This document shows positions 1 to 7,820 of a stretch of DNA of 64,000 bases, piece after piece. The DNA is from Marinilongibacter aquaticus (GTDB lineage Bacteria; Bacteroidota; Bacteroidia; Cytophagales; Spirosomataceae). The number at the start of each line of letters is the position of its first letter. Position 1 is the first letter of the stretch. The notes under the pieces were generated by a model. It did no database searches, had not been told where the DNA came from, and saw only the letters and a list, made by a program, of their open reading frames with translations. The position numbers and the translations under genes were made by a program. The stretch lies in the NCBI RefSeq assembly GCF_020149935.1, contig NZ_CP083757.1, positions 4,365,501-4,429,500 on the forward strand, in the 5' to 3' direction.

Positions 1-1140
1 CAGGATGTTTGAGATACTAGCGGTAAACCCTGCTCCGTCTTCTTTGACGGCGTACGATCGGAAGATGTTTGGACCGGCATCGGTGTGCAGCAATTGTCCT
101 TGGTATTTTGAAGGTAAGTTTTCCCCTTCATATACGGTAATCCCTGTCGGTGAGCCTGCGAAAGTTTGCAACATATTGGGCACCACGCCAGGATCGTTCA
201 AATGCCAGTGTCTAAGCGGAATGGAGTCGTTCATGCCTACGCGGCGGGTACGCCAGTCGGCTCCTGTCATTTCGTCTTTGAAACCATAGTTTCCGTAATC
301 CATCACAAAATTGATTCGCGTGCCGCGGTTTCCGTCGTCGTCATTGTCCGATTGCCACACTCTGCCGTAAGAATCCACAGTAACTTCGTAGTTGTTCCGG
401 AAGTTCCAAGCCAAAATTTCCACATTTTCACCGTTCAGGTCAGAGCGGTAAACCATTCCTTCTCTGTACGGTTTGCCATCGTTGCGGATAATGCGGCCTT
501 GGCTATCGTATAATGGTTTGCCATCTTTGGTAAGCATGCCTTCACCGGCATTGCCGTAGTTGAAGTAGAACTTGCCGTCTGGGCCAAAAGTAAAGGCGTG
601 CATGCCGTGGTCGTGTTGTTCTCCGCCAATGCCTTCGAACATGATTTCTTTTTTATCGGGCACGTCGTCACCATCTTCATCAGTAAAAACAAAGACATAC
701 GGGCTTCGCGAAACAATCACGCGATTGCCAAACACACCAATTCCCAAAGCGGAATTGATGTCTTCGCCTTGGTAAAAGACTTTCGAGGTGTCGGCTTTTC
801 CGTCGCCGTTTGTGTCTTCTAAGATCAAAATACGATCGCCCTTGTCGTCGTAAGGGTTTCGGGGGTTCAGTTTATTCCGGTAATTATACCCCTCGCATAT
901 CCACACACGGCCACGGTCGTCAATATCCATGTCGGTGGGGTTCAGCATCATGGGTTCCGATGCGAAGAGTGTAACTTCCAAATCTTTATCTTCAAGGGCA
1001 ATTCCCTCAAGTGCATATTCGGCACTTCTCTTTTGCTCGTCGCTCAGGGCCGCATACTCTTCATTCGATAATTTTTGATGCGATTGATTGCAGGAATATA
1101 GGGCAATGGATATTCCCAATAGGCTCAGTATTTTTCTCAT
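1..1140 (-). CDS. PQQ-like membrane-bound dehydrogenase lipoprotein (3' part outside window)
   Basis: This is the N-terminal 380 residues of a beta-propeller dehydrogenase; the rest runs off the left edge. The ATG at 1140 opens a short hydrophobic signal ending in a lipobox-type Cys (IALYSC, Cys17), so the mature protein is probably a lipoprotein. Blocks such as LNPTDMDIDDRGRVWICEGY and DDKGDRILILEDTNGDGKAD, then RVWQSDNDDDGNRGTRIN, are typical of the propeller of the 'PVC-type heme-binding' / putative membrane-bound dehydrogenase family of Planctomycetota and Bacteroidota, whose full members often end in a HEAT-repeat and CxxCH cytochrome c part. That part cannot be seen here. Family knowledge suggests oxidation of sugars or alcohols in the periplasm; the substrate is unknown. 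Confidence 0.8.
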   Translation of the reverse strand, partial: MRKILSLLGISIALYSCNQSHQKLSNEEYAALSDEQKRSAEYALEGIALEDKDLEVTLFASEPMMLNPTDMDIDDRGRVWICEGYNYRNKLNPRNPYDDKGDRILILEDTNGDGKADTSKVFYQGEDINSALGIGVFGNRVIVSRSPYVFVFTDEDGDDVPDKKEIMFEGIGGEQHDHGMHAFTFGPDGKFYFNYGNAGEGMLTKDGKPLYDSQGRIIRNDGKPYREGMVYRSDLNGENVEILAWNFRNNYEVTVDSYGRVWQSDNDDDGNRGTRINFVMDYGNYGFKDEMTGADWRTRRVGMNDSIPLRHWHLNDPGVVPNMLQTFAGSPTGITVYEGENLPSKYQGQLLHTDAGPNIFRSYAVKEDGAGFTASISNIL

Positions 1141-1163
1141 GGTTAAGGGCTTGAATTGCATAT

Positions 1164-2306
1164 TTATAAGGTTGAATAAAAGCTTGAATCGTTGAGTTTC
1201 AGCTTGGTGTCGTCGGCCGAAAGGTGTTGGGCAAACAGTAAACGTTTAAGATTATACGCATCGTAATTGGCAGCGGTGGAGTCGAAACTTGCATAGCGAA
1301 CCATTCCTGAAGAATGTATGAATCGCTTGTCGCCCAAATACAATGCCACATGGGTTACATGGTCGCGGTCGCGGCCAAAGAACAACAGATCTCCTTTTTG
1401 TACATTGGAAAAGTCTTCTGCAACTTCTATACGTTGCCCAACTTTGGCCTGCTGAGAAGCGTCTCTCGGAATATATAAGCCCTTGCCCATATAAACTGTG
1501 CGGGTAAATCCGCTGCAATCTACTCCTTTGAAACTTGTGCCGCCCCACAGATAGGGTACGCCCATTAACTGTACCGCAATGTTTTCAATGTCATTGCGGT
1601 TTGCTTGGGCCAAATAGTCGTCGAGTTCCATAAGCTGAGAAGCCGGCAAATAGCCCGAACGTCCTCCGGGAATCGCCACTTCTACAATATTGCCAGATCG
1701 ACCTTTTTCGCCGACAAGATCGCCGAAGACAATGTCTGTCACAGGAAGGGAGCCCGCCGACTGCGTCTCGTGCACCGTGCCATAGGCTTGTGAAAACACA
1801 AGCTTCTTGCTTTCGTTAAAGGCTTGGTTGTCAAAACTTAGAGCCCCGCTGTCTACATAACCCAGATAATGATCGGGGCTTTGTACCAAATACCAACTGC
1901 CTTTTTTGTCGAGCACACGTATAGGGGTGCCCATCAAGGCTTGCGTTGAAAGTTCGGCAGAATGGCCAGGCTTGCTTCGGATATTCGCCACAGAAATGCG
2001 TACAAATGCCAAGGTATCGCTCCCCAATTCCTTTGCAGGCAAAAGTGCTATCGAATCGGTAAGATTAGCGTTTTTTGCTACATATTCGGCAATTGCAGCT
2101 TTTATTTGGGCTTGGTCGGTTTTCCCGTGAATGACTTGCTTCTCGACTTCGAAATCAAAAAATTTCTCTCTTTTGTCTGGAATAAATTCGGATTGAATCT
2201 TTTCCAAATCTTCGGTAATTTTTTTGTCGGTATCCTGTGGTTTGCATTGAAACAGGATCAGGGCAAGCAGAGATAAAACGAATCTCGTTTTTACAGGTGT
2301 TTCCAT
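1164..2306 (-). CDS. NlpC/P60 family peptidoglycan hydrolase with SH3 domains
   Basis: A 380-residue exported cell-wall hydrolase, expected to cut gamma-D-glutamyl-diamino acid bonds in peptidoglycan peptides. A signal segment (residues 8-20) is followed by Cys21, though the lipobox (LFQC) is poor. Two SH3-like regions lie at about 100-155 and 165-228, then the NlpC/P60 domain from about 235. The catalytic Cys264 sits in DCSGF, His319 in THVALYLG and a third polar residue His331 in FIHSSG, so the active site looks intact. This order matches the YkfC-type dipeptide-specific enzymes used in murein peptide recycling, but that is an inference. Its start overlaps the end of thiL by 16 bp, so the two are probably co-transcribed. 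Confidence 0.9.
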   Translation of the reverse strand: METPVKTRFVLSLLALILFQCKPQDTDKKITEDLEKIQSEFIPDKREKFFDFEVEKQVIHGKTDQAQIKAAIAEYVAKNANLTDSIALLPAKELGSDTLAFVRISVANIRSKPGHSAELSTQALMGTPIRVLDKKGSWYLVQSPDHYLGYVDSGALSFDNQAFNESKKLVFSQAYGTVHETQSAGSLPVTDIVFGDLVGEKGRSGNIVEVAIPGGRSGYLPASQLMELDDYLAQANRNDIENIAVQLMGVPYLWGGTSFKGVDCSGFTRTVYMGKGLYIPRDASQQAKVGQRIEVAEDFSNVQKGDLLFFGRDRDHVTHVALYLGDKRFIHSSGMVRYASFDSTAANYDAYNLKRLLFAQHLSADDTKLKLNDSSFYSTL

Positions 2307-3310
2307 CCTTGGGCTGTTAGAGGTACTTTCTCACCGGAATTGGTGACTAAAATATTGTTTTTTTCTTGAGTTACGAAGCCAATTGGCGTGATTTCGGGAA
2401 TGCTTTTCACCAAATCGTAATCCTTTTGGGCGATGGTCATGAGCAATTCGTAATCTTCGCCACCGTTGATGGCGGGCGTAATCGGGCTCAAATTGAATTC
2501 ATTTGCTGCCATCAAGGTATGATTGTCAATCGGCAAATTGTCGACAAAAAGTGTAAAGCCTTTCTCCGAATGCTGACTAAGGTGCAGTATTTCAGAAGCC
2601 AGTCCATCCGAAATGTCGATCATACTCGTGGGCACAATGCCTTTTTCACGCAATTCATGAACGATATCGGTTCGGCCATTGGGCCTCAATTGGCGGCCCA
2701 CCAAATATTCGTGTTCTTCAAGTTCGGGCTTCATGTTTGGGTTTTCAAGGAAAACTTGTTTTTCCCTTTCCAAAATTTGAAGGCCCATGTAAGCCGCTCC
2801 CAGGTCGCCCGTGGTGCAGAGTACGTCATTGTCTTGGGCACCTTTTCGGTAGGTTACGCGGTCTTTATCCACGGTACCATAGGCCGTAACTGAGATGATC
2901 AGTCCCGACCGCGATGAACAGGTATCGCCTCCTACCAAATCCACATTGTAATTTTCGCAAGCCGCGTAAATGCCTTCGTAAATTTCGTCGACGGCTTCAA
3001 CAGAAAACCTGTTGCTCAATCCCAATCCTATGGTGATTTGTGTGGGCAGGCCGTTCATGGCAGCAATGTCTGAGACATTGACAGCGACAGATTTGTATCC
3101 CAAATGACGCAAGGGCGTGTAGGCCAGGTCGAAATGTATGCCTTCGATCAGCATATCGGTAGAAAGCAGCGTGAAAGAAGTGCCCGAGTCAATTACTGCG
3201 GCATCGTCGCCTATGCCCATTACCGTGCTGGGTTGGCGATATTCTACTTTTTTCTGGATGCGTTCGATCAGTCCAAACTCGCCCAATTCTGCTAAATCTG
3301 TTCTTTTCAT
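2291..3310 (-). CDS. thiL: Thiamine-phosphate kinase
   Basis: ThiL phosphorylates thiamine phosphate to thiamine diphosphate with ATP, the last step of cofactor synthesis. The 339-residue product has the AIR-synthase fold: the metal-binding MGIGDDAAVI block near residue 33, a TDMLIEGIHFD block near 51, SDIAAMNG near 80, VGGDT near 126 and DISDGL near 220. An in-frame ATG exists upstream at 3367, but the ATG at 3310 (MKRTDLAELGEFGLI) matches the family N-terminus and avoids translating the terminator at 3349-3375, so it is preferred. The length is normal for ThiL. No TPP riboswitch is visible, and no other thiamine gene is near. Confidence 0.93.
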   Translation of the reverse strand: MKRTDLAELGEFGLIERIQKKVEYRQPSTVMGIGDDAAVIDSGTSFTLLSTDMLIEGIHFDLAYTPLRHLGYKSVAVNVSDIAAMNGLPTQITIGLGLSNRFSVEAVDEIYEGIYAACENYNVDLVGGDTCSSRSGLIISVTAYGTVDKDRVTYRKGAQDNDVLCTTGDLGAAYMGLQILEREKQVFLENPNMKPELEEHEYLVGRQLRPNGRTDIVHELREKGIVPTSMIDISDGLASEILHLSQHSEKGFTLFVDNLPIDNHTLMAANEFNLSPITPAINGGEDYELLMTIAQKDYDLVKSIPEITPIGFVTQEKNNILVTNSGEKVPLTAQGWKHL

Positions 3311-3348
3311 TTGGAGGTACTGCAATTTTTGAAACTGCAAGTTTGGGC

Positions 3349-3375
3349 AAAAAAAAAGGTAGGCCAAAGCCTACC
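3349..3375 (-). terminator. Rho-independent terminator of the 146-aa lipoprotein gene
   Basis: A 7-bp GC-rich stem (GGTAGGC/GCCTACC, 3358-3364 and 3369-3375) with a CAAA loop is followed, reading the minus strand, by nine T. It separates the upstream lipoprotein gene from thiL. Confidence 0.85.
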
Positions 3376-3394
3376 GTTAAAAATTCGTATTTCC

Positions 3395-3835
3395 TTATTG
3401 CGGAACCAAGGTGTATTCGTTCGTAGTATTCCCTGTTTTCGGGTAAGCCGTCGAGAGCGTGATGACCATTTCATCGTCCGAAAAGGAGTTCACAGTATAT
3501 TGTAGCACTCCGCCAGTTCCTGTGGGTTCTGGCGAAAGCCCCGAAATCACAATTTTCGATTCGTCTGCTTCATAGGTTCCGGCATAAGTGTTTCCGTCTA
3601 CCTCGGTCAAACTGGCCGTAGGGGCACTAGAGAGGTTCATTTTGTAAGCACTGTATGCAGGTTGGATATTGTTTGATCCCCCATTTGAATAGACAATGGT
3701 GCCATTTTCTTTAACCAATCTAGGTATCCAAGTTTTGGCCACTCTTTCGCTGAAAGGTTTCACCTTGTCTTTGCAAGATGTAGAAACGAAGGCGAGCAGG
3801 CACACGGCGAGAAAGAGTACGTATAATTTTTTCAT
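3395..3835 (-). CDS. Lipocalin-like small lipoprotein, function unknown
   Basis: A 146-residue protein with a signal segment and a clear lipobox (LLAFVSTSC, Cys21), so probably an outer-membrane lipoprotein. The mature part begins RVAKTWIPRLVKENGTIVY and alternates short polar and beta-prone stretches, resembling the many Bacteroidota 'lipocalin-like' or DUF5004-type lipoproteins that open with a 'xxWxxxxxxxNG' motif; that assignment is tentative. It is a single-gene unit with its own terminator at 3349-3375. No function can be proposed from the sequence. Confidence 0.7.
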   Translation of the reverse strand: MKKLYVLFLAVCLLAFVSTSCKDKVKPFSERVAKTWIPRLVKENGTIVYSNGGSNNIQPAYSAYKMNLSSAPTASLTEVDGNTYAGTYEADESKIVISGLSPEPTGTGGVLQYTVNSFSDDEMVITLSTAYPKTGNTTNEYTLVPQ

Positions 3836-3957
3836 GTAAATGGAAAAATATTTTTGCTAAATTATCCTAATCTGTTCAAAAGGCAATTTTTTAGACTATT
3901 TATTTATTTAAATCTTCAGGATGCTGATCTTTGTCCGATATTTAAGGATACGAAAGA

Positions 3958-4221
3958 ATGGATGCAAAGGATGCTTTGCCAATCATAAAAAGAAATCAAC
4001 TTGCCTTGCGGAACGGCCAGGACAAGCCGGAAATTTGGGTGGCTTTAAATGGGATTGTTTTCGATGTCAGTGCTTCGAGGCTGTGGCGAAACGGCAAGCA
4101 TTATGAGCATTGGGCCGGCCAAGATTTGACCGACGAATTGGGCGATGCACCGCATACAGAAAAAGTATTCGAAAAGTTTAAAGCAATAGGTGTACTCGAA
4201 AGCACACCGAAAAGCAGCTAA
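3958..4221 (+). CDS. Cytochrome b5-like heme-binding domain protein
   Basis: An 87-residue single-domain protein. The core WVALNGIVFDVSASRLWRNG, then HYEHWAGQDLTDEL and APHTEKVFEKFKAIGVL, matches the compact bacterial cytochrome b5-like heme/steroid-binding family, where the two His residues (in HYEHWAGQD and APHTEK) are the expected axial heme ligands. No signal peptide is visible, so it should be cytoplasmic or peripheral. It lies 9 bp before a small two-helix membrane protein and is probably co-transcribed with it; an electron-transfer pairing is an inference only. Confidence 0.8.
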   Translation: MDAKDALPIIKRNQLALRNGQDKPEIWVALNGIVFDVSASRLWRNGKHYEHWAGQDLTDELGDAPHTEKVFEKFKAIGVLESTPKSS

Positions 4222-4230
4222 TTCTCAATC

Positions 4231-4455
4231 ATGAAAAAGTATATCAATACACTCGTTTTGTTCGGCAGTTTGGCTTTTCTGATCATGTGGATCGACCGCG
4301 TGGTGTATGCAGGAGAAGAACTGAAATACAATTATTTCTTCTTGATGTTCGCCATTGCGGGTTTACTCTATTATACCTATCGACGCGGGCTCGATAAAAT
4401 GAAGAAAGACGAAGAGGAAAAAAAGAACACTAAACAAAAGCCAAAAAAACGCTGA
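4231..4455 (+). CDS. Small two-helix membrane protein, unknown
   Basis: A 74-residue protein with two hydrophobic segments (about 6-22 and 35-51) separated by a short polar loop, and a very basic Lys-rich tail (KKDEEEKKNTKQKPKKR). By the positive-inside rule both ends would be cytoplasmic. It follows the cytochrome b5-like gene by 9 bp. Its last 26 bp overlap the 3' end of the convergent UbiA-like gene. I do not recognise a family with a known function. Confidence 0.65.
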   Translation: MKKYINTLVLFGSLAFLIMWIDRVVYAGEELKYNYFFLMFAIAGLLYYTYRRGLDKMKKDEEEKKNTKQKPKKR

Positions 4456-5266
4456 GCAAGAAAACGCCATCGCCCATCCAGCGGTAACGGTCGTTTTCGA
4501 GGAAAAACCTTTCTCGACTGGGAAGAAAAGAGAGGATTTGAGACATCACGACCAACAAAGCAGCCACTTGGTTTTTGAATTCCCAACCACCATAAAACAG
4601 GGTGATGCCCAAAAACAAAACCAGCATGCCGATGCCGCGAATCAAACGCAAAGAAGTATTTCGGCCGTAAAATGAAACTGAATTGTCAACCTCTTTGTGA
4701 TTCATACGTTCGAAATACGAGAAAATCAACAGGTTTTGCGAAGCCACCAAAAAGAGCATCCCGCCCAGCACCCATTCGCTGAGATTGATGGAAGTTTTGT
4801 TGACAAAAGCCGTACCCACTACCGCGATGGCGTAACTGATAGCCGTAATGGGTTCTTTGATCCATTGCAGCGAGACATTCTTCAGGATTTTGTTCAGTAC
4901 AATGAAATAGCCCAAAAGCAGCACGAAAAGGCCCAGACCAAAGAGAAACTCAATTTTGGGGATGAGAAAGCAAAGCACCAAGGCAATGATAAAAAGTGCC
5001 ACCGAGAGCACACTCAAATTGAATTGGTATTTGGCATGAAAGGCATGCCGGGCAGAAAAGTCATTTGGGTAAATGCGTAGATCGAGGAGACGATCCAAAA
5101 TATAGATGAGCCATGTGGTGACTCCCAAAAGTATGAGCGAGGGATAATCTAAAGTTTGACGCCCATCGGGTAAACGCCAAAAAAGGGCGGAGGTGAAAAC
5201 CGCTCCGAACACCACATCCAAACTGAGGAGGTGAAGAAAAAACAAGATTTTTTTCAGGCCTTGCAA
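4430..5266 (-). CDS. UbiA-like multi-pass membrane protein with probable TTG start
   Basis: About 278 residues with roughly eight membrane helices. The segment TTWLIYILDRLLDLR near residue 50 resembles the first Asp-rich motif of UbiA prenyltransferases, but the second Asp motif is not obvious, so it may be a diverged relative without prenyl transfer. The open frame extends upstream into the LytTR gene, where it would encode an implausible basic, non-membrane leader from ATG 5443. The TTG at 5266 directly before GLKKILFFLHLLS is the most likely start, 26 bp after the LytTR stop, but the exact codon is uncertain. Together with the LytTR gene it forms an apparent two-gene unit. Confidence 0.65.
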   Translation of the reverse strand: MQGLKKILFFLHLLSLDVVFGAVFTSALFWRLPDGRQTLDYPSLILLGVTTWLIYILDRLLDLRIYPNDFSARHAFHAKYQFNLSVLSVALFIIALVLCFLIPKIEFLFGLGLFVLLLGYFIVLNKILKNVSLQWIKEPITAISYAIAVVGTAFVNKTSINLSEWVLGGMLFLVASQNLLIFSYFERMNHKEVDNSVSFYGRNTSLRLIRGIGMLVLFLGITLFYGGWEFKNQVAALLVVMSQILSFLPSRERFFLENDRYRWMGDGVFLLSVFLAFV

Positions 5267-5292
5267 TACACTTTTTTGGCAAAAATAAGAGC

Positions 5293-5610
5293 CTAGGCCC
5301 AAGCAGACAATACATCGTCCAACTTCTGTTTCTTTCTTCGCGAAATTTTCATGGGTTTGTGGTTGCGGAATTTTACGGTTCCTTCGTTTCGCATGATGCG
5401 TGCGGCTGTCAGATTGATGAGTTCCGATTTGTTGATTCGCCAAAAGCCGTGATCGGCCAAACGTTCTTCCAGTTTTTTCAATGTAGTTGCGACTACGTAA
5501 TGATCGCCATTACGCATGAAGATGTGCGTGTAGTTTATCTCAGAGCGTAAAAAGAGGATCTGATTTACGGGCCTTTCCAAACGACCGCCAAGATGTACTA
5601 AGTTTTCCAA
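5293..5610 (-). CDS. Stand-alone LytTR DNA-binding domain protein
   Basis: A 105-residue protein consisting only of a LytTR domain: VNQILFLRSEINYTHIFMRNGDHYVVATTLKKLEERL, then FWRINKSELINLTAA and a basic tail KPMKISRRKKQKLDDVL. LytTR domains bind DNA through beta strands and normally sit behind a receiver or membrane sensor; here neither is present in this or the adjacent gene. It is followed by a polytopic membrane protein, which recalls the LytTR regulatory systems in which a LytTR protein is inhibited by a co-encoded membrane partner; this is an inference from gene order. Confidence 0.85.
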   Translation of the reverse strand: MENLVHLGGRLERPVNQILFLRSEINYTHIFMRNGDHYVVATTLKKLEERLADHGFWRINKSELINLTAARIMRNEGTVKFRNHKPMKISRRKKQKLDDVLSAWA

Positions 5611-5823
5611 AATGATTAGATCTGTTATGGTTTTTGAAAACTAGCCCCAAAAAACCATTCCAGTGGGCTTTATGGGCCTTTTGTGAACTTTATGTAGACC
5701 TAATTCCCCAAAAAGTAGATTTTAGACAATCGTATATATGTCGACCGTCATATTTTTAAAAAACTGTATAGAAGGCTCGAAATGGGTTTCGATGTTGTTG
5801 AATGCGATTTTATTTCCGCGAAT

Positions 5824-6618
5824 CTAAAGGGTTCGCAAATTGTCTTTTATTGCTATTTTACCTTCTTTGCCCACTAGGAAATTTCGCCCGAAAAGCACTT
5901 TTTGGCCCTGTCGCCTGTATTGGCTAAGCGTGCGAAGTGGCTCTTTTCCCAATTGAGCCTGTTGCAAATCGTTGGTGATCATGATGCAGCGAGCACAATT
6001 TTTTACTCCAATCAATTCGGCCTCGCCAATAGCCACTTTCTGCAAATCGTCTTCGGCAAATGCGTGACAGTCGTCGAGCACAATATTGGGACGAAAACGA
6101 AGCATATCTACAGGTTTCAGCAAGCGGCTGTTCAAGTCATTCAGGCTGGCTTGGCTGATAATCAACACAGGATAGCCGTCGGCAGCACTTACAATTTCTT
6201 GCCCATTGCGAGCATATTTTGGATCGACTTTTCGCTCTGTCGTGTCCGGTTGGAAGACCAAGCGTACTTTTTTCTTCAAAATGTGCGAAAACCAATGGCT
6301 CACTTGCCCATCGACTTCAAGGCTTTCAAAAACATCATCCCATACCTGAACCTTTATCTGTATTTCCGTAGTGCCTTTCAGGGGAAAAGAAACGGTGCTT
6401 CCGCTTGGTTTGTGCGTGATGTGCAATGTATCCTTTGAAATTTCGGGCTGGAATAAAACGAGTTCGGGCTGAGTGCGTTGCGTGATTTGCATTCCCAATT
6501 CATCAATCAAAAGCCAACGCCGATCATATTGCAAGCCGCGGTCGGTGACTGCACTGTTTTCCATGGCAATTCCGGCCAAGGATTTTACAGGATATATGAA
6601 AATTTGGGAAATGATCAT
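5824..6618 (-). CDS. MOSC domain protein, YcbX/mARC-like
   Basis: A 264-residue cytoplasmic protein with the MOSC N-terminal beta-barrel (IFIYPVKSLAGIAMENSAVTDRGLQYDRRWLLID, residues 7-40) and a MOSC domain containing GVKNCARCIMITND near residue 204, where the first Cys of NCARC corresponds to the molybdenum ligand of mARC and YcbX proteins. The 2Fe-2S ferredoxin domain found at the C-terminus of E. coli YcbX is absent. The family reduces N-hydroxylated compounds using molybdenum cofactor and a separate electron donor. It is transcribed alone, with no molybdopterin synthesis genes nearby. A 213-bp AT-rich gap without recognisable features separates it from the LytTR gene. Confidence 0.88.
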   Translation of the reverse strand: MIISQIFIYPVKSLAGIAMENSAVTDRGLQYDRRWLLIDELGMQITQRTQPELVLFQPEISKDTLHITHKPSGSTVSFPLKGTTEIQIKVQVWDDVFESLEVDGQVSHWFSHILKKKVRLVFQPDTTERKVDPKYARNGQEIVSAADGYPVLIISQASLNDLNSRLLKPVDMLRFRPNIVLDDCHAFAEDDLQKVAIGEAELIGVKNCARCIMITNDLQQAQLGKEPLRTLSQYRRQGQKVLFGRNFLVGKEGKIAIKDNLRTL

Positions 6619-6707
6619 TTGGGTGGTAAACCTATATCAATTTTCCTTTGAAGCCAAAGATTAGACTTCTCTGCACACAAATATTTTCAGTATTGGAGTG
6701 ATTATGG

Positions 6708-6739
6708 TTTCCATATTTAAGTTTACTTGGCTAATTTCG
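6708..6739 (+). promoter_or_regulatory. Predicted Bacteroidota promoter for pdhB
   Basis: TTTC (6708-6711), a 20-bp spacer and TAATTTCG (6732-6739) fit the phylum's TTTG/TAnnTTTG pattern with two mismatches. A start near 6746 would leave a leader of about 36 nt before ATG 6782, and excludes the upstream ATG at 6698. Confidence 0.55.
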
Positions 6740-6781
6740 CAGCGTGTAAATTTTAAGAGGCCAACAAATAAGCCAGAAAGA

Positions 6782-7762
6782 ATGAGAGAAATACAATTTC
6801 GTGATGCTGTTAAGGAAGCGATGTCTGAAGAAATGCGTCGTGACCTGAACGTATATTTAATGGGTGAAGAAGTAGCCGAATACAATGGGGCTTACAAAGC
6901 GAGCCAAGGTATGCTCGACGAATTCGGTCCCGAACGAGTAATTGATACGCCGATTGCCGAATTGGGCTTTGCGGGTATCGGTGTGGGGTCTGCCGTAAAC
7001 GGACTACGCCCAATTATCGAGTTCATGACATTCAATTTCTCTTTGGTAGCTATTGATCAGATCATCAATTCGGCCGCTAAGGTTATGGCTATGTCGGCAG
7101 GGCAGTATTCTTGCCCAATTGTTTTCCGTGGACCAACCGGAAATGCAGGCCAATTGGGTGCTCAGCACTCGTCTAACTTTGAAAACTGGTATGCCAATAC
7201 GCCCGGTTTGAAAGTGGTTGTGCCTTCTAATCCTTACGATGCCAAAGGGCTTTTGAAATCATCTATTCGCGACAACGACCCTGTGATTTTTATGGAGTCT
7301 GAGGTAATGTATGCCGATAAGGGCGAGGTGCCAGAAGGTGAATACTTGATTCCTTTGGGGCAAGCCAATATTGTGGAGAAAGGATCGGATGTGACCATCG
7401 TTTCTTTCGGGAAGATGGTGCCTAGAGTGGCCATTCCTACTGTTGAAGCATTGAAAAAAGAAGGGATTAATGCAGAATTGATCGATTTGCGTACCGTTCG
7501 TCCAATAGATTATGCTACAATTGTGGAATCTGTAAAGAAAACAAATCGCTGCGTGGTGATTGAAGAAGCGAATCCCGTGGCGGCACTTTCTTCCGAAATT
7601 GCTTACCATCTGCAACGTTTTGCTTTCGACTATCTGGATGCTCCTGTTGTACGTGTAAACAGCATGGATATTCCTTTGAATTATGCACCTACGGTTATAG
7701 AAGCAACTCTGCCAAATGTGGAAAGGTCGGTTGCTGCAGTGAAAAAGGTGATGTACAAATAA
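6782..7762 (+). CDS. pdhB: Pyruvate dehydrogenase E1 component, beta subunit
   Basis: The 326-residue beta chain of the thiamine-diphosphate-dependent E1 of the pyruvate dehydrogenase complex. MREIQFRDAVKEAMSEEMRRD is the standard N-terminus; the transketolase pyrimidine-binding domain contains GFAGIGVGSAVNGLRPIIEFM and the C-terminal domain GSDVTIVSFGKMV and IDLRTVRPID. Length is exactly that of typical PdhB. The frame stays open to an ATG at 6698, but that would lie upstream of the predicted promoter. The E1 alpha gene is not next to it (upstream is a divergent MOSC gene), so the alpha and beta chains are encoded apart here. A strong terminator follows directly. Confidence 0.95.
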   Translation: MREIQFRDAVKEAMSEEMRRDLNVYLMGEEVAEYNGAYKASQGMLDEFGPERVIDTPIAELGFAGIGVGSAVNGLRPIIEFMTFNFSLVAIDQIINSAAKVMAMSAGQYSCPIVFRGPTGNAGQLGAQHSSNFENWYANTPGLKVVVPSNPYDAKGLLKSSIRDNDPVIFMESEVMYADKGEVPEGEYLIPLGQANIVEKGSDVTIVSFGKMVPRVAIPTVEALKKEGINAELIDLRTVRPIDYATIVESVKKTNRCVVIEEANPVAALSSEIAYHLQRFAFDYLDAPVVRVNSMDIPLNYAPTVIEATLPNVERSVAAVKKVMYK

Positions 7763-7787
7763 TGCTGAACAAAGCGATAGAATATTG

Positions 7788-7820
7788 AAAAGGCCCGGAA
7801 TTTTCCGGGCCTTTTGTTTT
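7788..7820. terminator. Strong terminator between pdhB and the sulfatase gene
   Basis: An 11-bp stem (AAAAGGCCCGG with CCGGGCCTTTT) with a short A/T loop, then TG and a T-run on the plus strand. On the minus strand the stem is also followed by T, so it can serve both convergent genes. Confidence 0.85.

Noticed and set aside
6698-6781. An upstream ATG extending pdhB by 28 residues
   Set aside because: The extension is basic and unlike any E1 beta N-terminus, and overlaps the predicted promoter.
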